This document shows, one piece after another, positions 7,486-14,044 of a stretch of DNA of 64,000 bases (positions within the stretch are counted from its first letter, which is position 1; every line of letters starts with the position of its first letter). The notes under the pieces are model-generated. The model searched no databases. It was given only the letters and a program-made list of their open reading frames with translations, and had not been told where the DNA came from. The stretch is taken from NCBI GenBank assembly GCA_963754285.1, contig CAVWFN010000006.1:248001-312000 (forward strand), read 5' to 3'. Origin of the DNA: RYN-133 sp963754285 (GTDB lineage: Bacteria > Actinomycetota > Actinomycetes > Mycobacteriales > Jatrophihabitantaceae). The position numbers and the translations under genes are program-made.

Positions 7486-9068
7486 TCGACGCCGATGATG
7501 AGCGGGCGACCGGTCTGTCCGGCGTCGTAGACGGTGACCTCGGTCAGCGGAGTGCGGTCGCGGACGTGGCGGCGCACCACCTCGCCCAGGCCGGGCTGCG
7601 CGTCGGCGCCGATGAGGACGGTCATCAGCTCGGCACCGACGCCGAGGAGCCGGTCGACCACCGCGAGCGCGACCGACAGCACGCCGTGGCCTATTTCGAC
7701 GACCTCGCCATCGATGAGCCCGAGGATGTCGCCGGCCTGGCAGATGCCCGCCGACGTCAGCGACTCGTGCTCGGCGACGCTGACCTCGGCGAAGCGGGTC
7801 GCGGCGGCCGCCTCGGCCATGGCGACCACGTCGTCGTCGAAGCGGCGGCCGATGTCGTGCACGGCAACGGCGGCCAGCCCCTGCACCGGTGATCTGGTCG
7901 GGATGACGACGACTCGCACGTCGTGCGCACGCAGTTCGCCGGCCGCCAGTTCGGCGAGCACGGCGATCTCGGCGTCGTTCGGCAGCAGCACGACCTCGCG
8001 CGCGCCCGTCGCGACCACCGCTTCGACGACCTCGGCCGGCCCGACCTCGGCGCCCGTGACGACTTCGACACCCTCGCTCGCGAACAAAGCCGCGAGGCCG
8101 GCTCCGGGCGTCACCGCCACCACGGCGCTCGGCTTCGCTGCACCGTGTGGCGACGTGACGATCAGGGGCGAGACCGAGATGCGGTACGGACGGCCGCAGG
8201 CAATGCCGGCTTCGACCGCGGCACCGGCGTCGTCGGTGTGGACATGGATCGAGAGCGTGCCGTCGCCGGTACCGATGACCACGACCGAGTCGCCGAGGCG
8301 GGCGAGCGCGGTGCGCAGCGTGTCGGCCGCACCCTGCCCGCCGGGGCCGGTCTCGATGTCGAGCAGGTACTGCACCTCGAACGCGCCGCCGCCGGGCGTG
8401 TGTTGGTGCGGGATCGCGTCGAGATTCGGCACCGGGGCGATCGGGATGCTCTCGGCGCCGATGCTGTGCACCAGCGCCTCGAGGATCAGCACGAGCCCCT
8501 GTCCGCCCGCGTCGACCACACCGGCGCGGGCCAGCGCGGGCAGCTGCTCGGGGGTCCGTCCGAGTGCCTCGTCGGCGGCGGCGAGCGCGATTCCGGCCAC
8601 GTGGGCCGGACTGTCCGCGTCATCCGGAACAGCGTCGGCGGCGGCCGCGGCAACGGTGAGGATGGTGCCCTCGACCGGCTCGGCAACGGCTGCCCGCGCC
8701 TCGGCAGCGCCGCGGCGAAGCCCGGCACGCAGCGCCCTCGCGTCGCAGCACCCTGCCTCGCCGGCCGCGTCGGCGACCCCGCGCAGCAGTTGGGCGACGA
8801 TGTTGCCGGAGTTTCCGCTCGCGCCGAGCACCGCGCCGCGGGCCAGGGCGGCGAGGGCGGCGACCCCGTCGCCGCTCACGCCTTCAACAGCACGCAGCGC
8901 GGCGTGCATGGTCGTGGCCAGATTCGTGCCGGTGTCGCTGTCGTGCACCGGAAAGACGTTGAGCAGGTCGATCTCGGTGCGGTGCGTGTCGAGCGAGACG
9001 CACGCGGCACGGGCCCAGTCGCGCACGGCCGCAGCGTCGAGTGCCCCCAACGCGTCTGGCACGTGCAC
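7482..9068 (-). CDS. DAK2/DhaL-domain protein, FakA-like fatty acid kinase (YloV family)
   Basis: The N-terminal DhaL (DAK2) ATP-binding domain (first 200 residues) has the Mg-ATP motif HDSDTGTNLATTM and the glycine loop GASGNSGNIV. The C-terminal half is the DegV-like/YloV part (YDAGQTGRPLIIGV at the end). In Firmicutes the homologue FakA phosphorylates FakB-bound fatty acids. The role in actinobacteria is inferred from that. I chose GTG 9068 (528 aa) because GGGAG lies 6 bases upstream and the protein then starts close to the conserved domain. GTG 9062 is an alternative. The frame stays open to 9230, but that stretch lies in the rpmB promoter region. Its stop overlaps the recG start by 4 bases, as in mycobacteria. 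Confidence 0.85.
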   Translation of the reverse strand: MHVPDALGALDAAAVRDWARAACVSLDTHRTEIDLLNVFPVHDSDTGTNLATTMHAALRAVEGVSGDGVAALAALARGAVLGASGNSGNIVAQLLRGVADAAGEAGCCDARALRAGLRRGAAEARAAVAEPVEGTILTVAAAAADAVPDDADSPAHVAGIALAAADEALGRTPEQLPALARAGVVDAGGQGLVLILEALVHSIGAESIPIAPVPNLDAIPHQHTPGGGAFEVQYLLDIETGPGGQGAADTLRTALARLGDSVVVIGTGDGTLSIHVHTDDAGAAVEAGIACGRPYRISVSPLIVTSPHGAAKPSAVVAVTPGAGLAALFASEGVEVVTGAEVGPAEVVEAVVATGAREVVLLPNDAEIAVLAELAAGELRAHDVRVVVIPTRSPVQGLAAVAVHDIGRRFDDDVVAMAEAAAATRFAEVSVAEHESLTSAGICQAGDILGLIDGEVVEIGHGVLSVALAVVDRLLGVGAELMTVLIGADAQPGLGEVVRRHVRDRTPLTEVTVYDAGQTGRPLIIGVE

Positions 9069-9154
9069 CCCCTGCTCCCGGTCCGCGTGACCATACTTCC
9101 TGATCCTGACGAATCCGGTGGGTCTGCCACTCTGTGCGGACGACCCGGGCGTTT

Positions 9155-9184
9155 TTGCAGCGGCACAAGGGCACCGGTTAGACT
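9155..9184 (+). promoter_or_regulatory. Promoter of rpmB
   Basis: TTGCAG at 9155-9160 and TAGACT at 9179-9184 have an 18-base spacer, a good housekeeping sigma promoter. It points to rpmB and predicts a 5' leader of roughly 70 bases. The leftward fakA-like gene diverges from the same region. Confidence 0.6.
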
Positions 9185-9260
9185 GCTCCGGTTGCCTGGT
9201 TTTCGGTGAGAACACCTGCGCCAGGCCCATTCACCAATCGGCACGTCCAAGGAGGCCAAC

Positions 9261-9452
9261 GTGGCCAGCGTCTGCGATGTCTGCGGCAAGGGGCCCGGCT
9301 TCGGCATGTCCGTCTCGCACTCCCACCGCCGTACCCACCGCCGGTGGAACCCGAACGTGCAGAAGGTGCGCGCGCTCGTGGCCCCCGGCACCCGCCGGCG
9401 GATCACCGTCTGCACGTCCTGCCTGAAGGCCGGCAAGGTCACGCGCGGCTGA
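9261..9452 (+). CDS. rpmB: 50S ribosomal protein L28
   Basis: A 63-residue L28 protein starting MASVCDVCGKGPGFG from GTG 9261, with a strong AAGGAGG 9 bases upstream. Paired CxxC motifs at residues 5/8 and 51/54 mark the zinc-binding form. The basic middle (RRTHRRWNPNVQ) is typical. It is a single-gene unit with its own promoter and a good downstream terminator. It diverges from the fakA/recG operon, the usual actinobacterial layout. Confidence 0.96.
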   Translation: MASVCDVCGKGPGFGMSVSHSHRRTHRRWNPNVQKVRALVAPGTRRRITVCTSCLKAGKVTRG

Positions 9453-9468
9453 CCGCACAGCTACTCAG

Positions 9469-9508
9469 CAGCCCGTCTCCCCCAGCGGAGGCGGGCTGTT
9501 GTCGTTTC
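9469..9508 (+). terminator. Intrinsic terminator after rpmB
   Basis: CAGCCCG (9469-9475) pairs with CGGGCTG (9492-9498). The stem continues inward through a T-G wobble and CTCC/GGAG to give 12 pairs around a 6-base loop. TTGTCGTTTC follows. It is 17 bases past the rpmB stop. The stem could also serve the leftward acetyltransferase gene ending at 9521. Confidence 0.75.
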
Positions 9509-9520
9509 TGGCCGACTGGC

Positions 9521-9979
9521 TCAGAGGTCCTTGACGTAGAAGAACGCGCCGTGGATGTGCTCGTAGTGGCCGTACCGGTCGTCGCTCGGGCGATAGCCGT
9601 TGGCCTCGTAGAAGCGCATCGCATCGGTCTGGCGGTAGCCGGTGTTCAGCACGACCTGCGCGACACCGGCCGCCGCCGCGCGGTGCTCGAGTTCGGCAAG
9701 CATGACCCGGGCCAAGCCGGCCCGCCGGACGGATTCGGCCACGTACATCCGCTTGATCTCGACCGAGCGCTCGTCGCGGCGGCGCCAGCCGCCGCACGCG
9801 ACCGGTTCGCCGTCGAGGTAGCCGACGAGGAACAAGCCGCCCGGCGGGCTGAACTCGTCCGCGGCCATGAGGTCGCCGTCGTGTCCGCCGTAGATGCGCT
9901 CGTAGTAGTTCTGCACCTGCCCGATCAACGCAGCCGCATCGGGGTGGTCGAACGCTCGTGCCTCGATCGTGAACGCCAT
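9521..9979 (-). CDS. GNAT family N-acetyltransferase
   Basis: A 152-residue single-domain GNAT protein. The acetyl-CoA-binding motif A is IKRMYVAESVRRAGLARVML near residue 80, and the C-terminal NTGYRQTDAMRFYEANGY is the usual alpha4-beta7 segment. The substrate is unknown. The N-terminal FDHPDAAALIGQVQNYYERIYG resembles small-molecule GNATs found widely in actinomycetes. Its ATG overlaps the thiL stop by one base (TGATG), so it is translationally coupled to thiL. Confidence 0.85.
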   Translation of the reverse strand: MAFTIEARAFDHPDAAALIGQVQNYYERIYGGHDGDLMAADEFSPPGGLFLVGYLDGEPVACGGWRRRDERSVEIKRMYVAESVRRAGLARVMLAELEHRAAAAGVAQVVLNTGYRQTDAMRFYEANGYRPSDDRYGHYEHIHGAFFYVKDL

Positions 9980-10953
9980 CAGCGGAAGTGCTCGTGCCCA
10001 CCCTGCGGCCAGCGCCGTCCGTCGACACGGACCCCTTCGCCCTCACCGACGAGGCCGATCGTCGTCCAGGTGTCGGGCAACCGGGTGCCGTTCGGGAAGG
10101 TCGCCGCGAGCGCGTAGTCGTCGCCGCCGGTCAGCACCCACACCATCGGGTCGACATTGAGCGCGGCACCGACCTCGCGCAGTTTGGCCGGGACGTCGAG
10201 CGCGTCGCCGCGCACGTCGATGCGCACGCCGCTCGCCTCGGCGAGCCGGCTCAGATCGCCGACCAACCCGTCGCTGATGTCGGTCATCGCCGTCGCGCCG
10301 AGATCGGCCGCGACCGGTCCCTCCTGGTACGGCGGTTCGGGACGGCGGTGCGCCGACACGACGGACACCGGCGAGCGGAATCCCCGTCCGAGGACGGCGA
10401 AGCCGGCCGCCGCCCAGCCGAAGCGCCCGGTGACCGCGACGATGTCGCCGACCTTCGCGCCGTCGAGCGTGACCGGGGCGCGGCCCTGCAGGTCGCCGAG
10501 TGCGGTGATGCCGAGCATCACGAGGTCGGCCTCGGTGACATCACCGCCGACGACCGCGGCACCCACGGCGCCGCACTCCTCGCGCATGCCGGTGACCAGG
10601 CCGTCGACCCATTCCACGTCCAGCGAGCCCGGGGCGGCGAAGCCGACCAGCAGTGCGGTCGGGACGGCGCCCATCGCGACGATGTCGGCGAAGTTGCGCG
10701 CGGCCGCTTTGTGCCCGATGTCGTTGGCGCTCGACCAGTCGCGGCGAAAGTGCCGGTTCTCGACCAGCAGGTCGGTCGAGGCGACGACCCGGCCGTCGGC
10801 GGTCGCGATCACGGCGGCGTCGTCGCCGGGCCCGACCAGCGTGGTCGGTGCCGACGCCGCACCGGCGCTCACCGCGGCCGTTACCCGCTTGATGAGCCCG
10901 AACTCGCCGAGTTCCGAGACAGTGATGACCCCAACCCCCTTGGTCGCGCGCAT
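9979..10953 (-). CDS. thiL: Thiamine-monophosphate kinase
   Basis: Phosphorylates thiamine monophosphate to the cofactor thiamine pyrophosphate. The 324-residue PurM/AIR-synthase-fold protein shows GPGDDAAVI near residue 42, GGDVTEADLVMLGI mid-protein, TDISDGLVGDLSRLA and LTGGDDYALAATFP, all family landmarks. ATG is at 10953. An in-frame start nearer the conserved SELGEFGLIKR is not available. It diverges from the small Lrp-domain gene at 11005 and is coupled to the GNAT gene. The same neighbourhood (thiL near ddl/gpsA and the Lrp-like gene) occurs in mycobacteria. Confidence 0.94.
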   Translation of the reverse strand: MRATKGVGVITVSELGEFGLIKRVTAAVSAGAASAPTTLVGPGDDAAVIATADGRVVASTDLLVENRHFRRDWSSANDIGHKAAARNFADIVAMGAVPTALLVGFAAPGSLDVEWVDGLVTGMREECGAVGAAVVGGDVTEADLVMLGITALGDLQGRAPVTLDGAKVGDIVAVTGRFGWAAAGFAVLGRGFRSPVSVVSAHRRPEPPYQEGPVAADLGATAMTDISDGLVGDLSRLAEASGVRIDVRGDALDVPAKLREVGAALNVDPMVWVLTGGDDYALAATFPNGTRLPDTWTTIGLVGEGEGVRVDGRRWPQGGHEHFR

Positions 10954-11004
10954 GCCACGCTACGTTCTACCGGTCCCGACGAGGTGACGACGAGAGGACA
11001 CCCC

Positions 11005-11241
11005 GTGAGCGTCAATGCGTACATATTGATCCAGACCGAGGTCGGCAAGGCGGCTTCTGTCGCCGAGGAGATCGGCCGGCTGCCGGGCGTCACCGTCGCC
11101 GAGGATGTCACCGGACCCTACGACGTGATCGTGCGGGCCGAGGCAGAGACCGTCGACGACCTCGGCAAGCTCGTGGTGGCCAACGTGCAGGCAGTGTCGG
11201 GCATCACCCGCACGCTGACCTGCCCAGTCGTGCACCTGTAA
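11005..11241 (+). CDS. Stand-alone Lrp/AsnC ligand-binding (RAM) domain protein
   Basis: A 78-residue protein consisting only of the alpha-beta RAM domain of Lrp/AsnC regulators (AYILIQTEVGKAASVAEEIG ... PYDVIVRAEAETVDDL), with no helix-turn-helix. Such proteins bind amino acids or oligomerise with full-length Lrp proteins. The ligand here is unknown. The start is GTG 11005 with GAGAGGA 8 bases upstream. It diverges from thiL and is followed after 22 bases by the DUF3515 gene. Confidence 0.85.
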   Translation: MSVNAYILIQTEVGKAASVAEEIGRLPGVTVAEDVTGPYDVIVRAEAETVDDLGKLVVANVQAVSGITRTLTCPVVHL

Positions 11242-11263
11242 CTGCGCGAACCCTGGACCTCCG

Positions 11264-11848
11264 ATCGATCCCGCCACCCGCCGTGCGGCGCTGATCGCGA
11301 CCGCCGTCACCGTTCCGGTCGTCATCGTCGCCGGGCTGTTGCTCGGCGGCGCGGGCACGCAGTCCGGCGGATCGTCACCGTCGGGGTCGGACACCGTGCT
11401 GCCTGCCGTCAGCGTGAGCGCGCCCTCCGACACGTCCGGGCCGACCGTCTCGACCTGCGCCCAGGTCATCAGCGCGCTGCCGCTGCGGCTGGCCGGTCTC
11501 GACCTGCGGCGCACGACCTCGAACCCGCCGTCGTCCTCGATCGTCGCCTGGGGTGATCCGGCGGTCGTCCTGCGGTGCGGTGTGTCGCGCCCGAGCGATT
11601 TGAACCCGTCGCTGTCGGCCGAGCTGTTCCAGGTCAACTCCGTGCTCGTACTGCCCGACAAGGGTTCGTCCAGCACGACGTTCACGGTCATCGACCGCTC
11701 GGTCTACATCGACGTGACCGTCCCGTCCTCGTACGGGCAGCCACCTCTCGGGCCGATCATGGACGCCGTGAAGAAGGTGCTGCCGAAGCCGGTCTGCGTG
11801 GCGGACACGTCCCTGCCACAGGCCGAGCAGTGCACCCGCCGCAAGTAG
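11264..11848 (+). CDS. DUF3515 family membrane-anchored protein (5' end uncertain)
   Basis: About 194 residues. A positively charged start (DPATRRAA) is followed by one transmembrane segment (LIATAVTVPVVIVAGLLLGG) and an extracytoplasmic DUF3515 domain with LDLRRTTSNPPSSSIVAWG and the family pattern VLRCGV, PVCVAD. No ATG, GTG or TTG lies in frame upstream of the membrane segment. The position matching the usual N-terminus (M/D-x-x-T-R-R) is ATC at 11264. The first canonical start is TTG 11339, which would cut off the anchor. CTG 11291 is another option. Function is unknown. It ends next to a repeat that separates it from the convergent merR gene. Confidence 0.75.
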   Translation: MDPATRRAALIATAVTVPVVIVAGLLLGGAGTQSGGSSPSGSDTVLPAVSVSAPSDTSGPTVSTCAQVISALPLRLAGLDLRRTTSNPPSSSIVAWGDPAVVLRCGVSRPSDLNPSLSAELFQVNSVLVLPDKGSSSTTFTVIDRSVYIDVTVPSSYGQPPLGPIMDAVKKVLPKPVCVADTSLPQAEQCTRRK

Positions 11849-11850
11849 GG

Positions 11851-11972
11851 CCCTTTCCCCGCTGGTGCTCGCTTTCGCCCGCCCCGACCGACCACTGGCG
11901 GGGAAACCCGGACGGCTTTCCCCGCTGGTGCTCGCTTCCGCCCGCCCCGACCGAGCACGCGCGGGGAAAGGG
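11851..11972. repeat. Two tandem 53-bp hairpin units in a convergent intergenic region
   Basis: Unit 1 (11854-11906) and unit 2 (11917-11969) begin with the same 38-bp sequence (one mismatch, 11854-11891 versus 11917-11954). Each is bounded by TTTCCCCGC and its inverted copy GCGGGGAAA, so each can form a hairpin with a 9-bp stem base. The outer ends CCCTTTCCCCGC (11851) and GCGGGGAAAGGG (11961) are also inverted to each other. The block fills the gap between the DUF3515 gene (+) and merR (-). A double, two-way terminator or an interspersed repeat is likely. Confidence 0.75.
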
Positions 11973-12743
11973 TCAGGTGGTGGGGCGGTCGAGACCGCGG
12001 CGTGCGGCCCGGTCGGCGGCCCGTCCGAACGCACTGACCAGTCCCTGCACGGCCAGCGGACGAAGCCGCGCCAGCATCGCGACGACCTGCTCCGAGTCGA
12101 GGTCACCGCGCTGGTAGGGCCCCCAGATCGCTTTGATGAAGACGTCGGTCAGGCCCTCGGCGACCGCCGTCGCGTGTTCGTCGATGATCGCGGCCGAGTC
12201 GTGCAACACCGAGGTCGGGACGGGCAGCTTCATCAGTTCCAGTGCATGGCCGAGCACCGCCGGTGAGGTGCGGAAAGCATCGACATCAACATCGGCATCG
12301 TCGTCGCCGACCCGCGCGAGTGCTCCCACCTGCTCGAGGTAACCGAGTTCCTCGTCGCTGATGCGACGGCCGACCCGGCGCTCCAGGCCGGCCCGGTCGT
12401 ACTGCTCGGCCGCGTCCGGCAGCCACGGCGCGAGGACGGCCGACTGCACGGCATATTCGGCGGGCTCGGCGTCGAGCGGAACCCGCGCCAGCACCCGCTC
12501 GATGGCCGCCAGCGTGTAGCCGTGGTCCTGCAGGGCGCGGATCAGTTCGAGACGCAGCCGGTGTCCCGGCCCGTAGTACGCCACTCGGCCGCGGCGCTCG
12601 GGCGGCGGCAGCAGGCCTTGCGTTGCGTAGAAGCGCACCGTGCGTACGGTCAGACCTGTACGTGCCGCGAGTTCGTCGATCGTGAACTCGTCCGCAGTCA
12701 GGTCGGCGCGCACCGGTACGGCCATAGCCGCCACTGTAGACAT
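11973..12743 (-). CDS. MerR family transcriptional regulator
   Basis: 256 residues. The N-terminal winged helix-turn-helix FTIDELAARTGLTVRTVRFY (residues 20-39) and GRVAYYGPGHRLRLELIRAL are classic MerR. There is no cysteine metal-binding tail, and the C-terminal 150 residues (LMKLPVPTSVLHDSAAII) resemble the large effector domains of actinobacterial MerR proteins. It is divergent from fadA-fadB, with a 13-bp palindrome between them, so control of beta-oxidation is the natural inference. ATG 12743 is used. ATG 12725 (MAVPVRAD) is an alternative. Confidence 0.88.
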   Translation of the reverse strand: MSTVAAMAVPVRADLTADEFTIDELAARTGLTVRTVRFYATQGLLPPPERRGRVAYYGPGHRLRLELIRALQDHGYTLAAIERVLARVPLDAEPAEYAVQSAVLAPWLPDAAEQYDRAGLERRVGRRISDEELGYLEQVGALARVGDDDADVDVDAFRTSPAVLGHALELMKLPVPTSVLHDSAAIIDEHATAVAEGLTDVFIKAIWGPYQRGDLDSEQVVAMLARLRPLAVQGLVSAFGRAADRAARRGLDRPTT

Positions 12744-12774
12744 AGGACACCTTCACTGGCGCGTTATGACTGTG

Positions 12775-12787
12775 ACAGTAATACTGT
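12775..12787. promoter_or_regulatory. Candidate MerR operator between merR and fadA
   Basis: ACAGTAATACTGT is a perfect 13-bp odd palindrome centred on A12781. It overlaps a possible -10 (TAATAC at 12779-12784) for the rightward fadAB operon and a TTGACA at 12787-12792. It lies 43 bases before the fadA start and 32 bases from the merR start, where an autoregulating MerR protein would bind. Confidence 0.5.
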
Positions 12788-12829
12788 TGACATCGAATCA
12801 GCCTCGATCCCACTCCCGGAGGACGGTCA

Positions 12830-14042
12830 ATGACCGAAGCGTTCGTCTACGACGCCATCCGCACCCCACGCGGGCGCGGCAAGAACACCGGATCACTGCA
12901 CGGCACCAAGCCGGTCTCGCTCGTCGTGGGCCTGCTCGAGGAGTTGCGCAAGCGCAATCCCGACCTCGACCCGTCCGCCGTCGAGGACGTCGTGCTCGGC
13001 TGCGTCTCGCCGATCGGCGAGCAGGGCGCCGACATCGCCCGCACCGCTGCCCTGGCCGCGGGCTACGAGACCTCCGCGCCGGGCACCCAGATCAACCGCT
13101 TCTGCGCGTCCGGCCTCGAAGCCGTGAACATCGCCGCGCAGAAGGTGCGCTCGGGCTGGGAAGACCTCATCGTCGCCGGCGGCGTCGAGTCGATGTCGCG
13201 CGTGCCGATGGGCTCCGACGGCGGCCCCTGGGCCATGGACCCCGAGACCGCGTACGGCACCAGCTTCGTTCCGCAGGGCGTCAGCGCCGACCTGATCGCG
13301 ACGCTCGAGGGCTTCAGCCGCACCGACGTCGACACCTACGCGGCCGAGTCGCAGGACCGCGCCGCGAAGGCCATCGCCAACGGCAACTTTGCGCGCTCGG
13401 TCATCCCGGTCACCGATCTCAACGGCCAGACCGTGCTCGAGGTCGACGAGTTCCCGCGTGCGGGCACCACCGTCGAGTCGCTCGGCGGCCTGAAGCCGAG
13501 CTTCGCCGCGATCGGCGACATGGGCGGCTTCGACGCAGTGGCGCTGCAGAAGTACCACTGGGTCGAGAAGATCAACCACGTCCACACGCCCGGCAACTCG
13601 TCGGGCATCGTCGACGGCGCCGGCCTGGTGCTGATCGGCAACGAGGCAGGCCGGCTCGGCCAACGGCCTCACCCCGCGGGCCCGCATCGTCTCGGTCGGC
13701 GTCGCGGCCACCGAGCCGACGATCATGCTGACCGGCCCGACCCCGTCCGCACAGAAGGCGCTCGCCAAGGCGGGTCTGAGCGTCGAGGACATCGACCTGT
13801 TCGAGCTGAACGAGGCGTTCGCCGCGGTCGTCCTCAAGTTCATGAAGGACCTCAACATCCCGCACGAGAAGATCAACGTGAACGGCGGCGCGATCGCGCT
13901 CGGCCACCCGCTGGGCGCCACCGGCGCGATGATCCTCGGCACGCTCGTGGACGAGCTCGAGGCACGCGACCTGCGCTACGGCCTCGCGACGCTGTGCGTC
14001 GGCGGCGGCATGGGCGTGGCGACGATTGTGGAGCGGATCTGA
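12830..14042 (+). CDS. fadA: Acetyl-CoA acyltransferase (thiolase) FadA, interrupted by a frameshift near 13661
   Basis: 3-ketoacyl-CoA thiolase, the last step of beta-oxidation. Residues 1-277 (12830-13660) include the active-site cysteine in QINRFCASGLEAVN. The C-terminal part with ELNEAFAAVVLKF, the GGAIALGHPLGATGAM histidine motif and LCVGGGMG cysteine motif lies one frame over (13662-14042). Ignoring one C at 13661 gives 403 residues, the usual length, with continuous family sequence (EAGRLG then NGLTPRARIV). The start is ATG 12830 with GGAGG upstream. It is followed 2 bases later by fadB. The split is either a one-base sequence error or a new inactivating mutation. Confidence 0.9.
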
Positions 14043-14044
14043 AC

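Noticed and set aside
5392..7530. A 712-codon frame on the + strand opposite recG
   Set aside because: It is the antisense of recG, with histidine/arginine/aspartate-rich composition typical of GC-rich antisense frames and no recognisable domain. The same holds for other long antisense frames here (for example 14966-16627, 23204-25480, 48394-50307 and 49577-52870).
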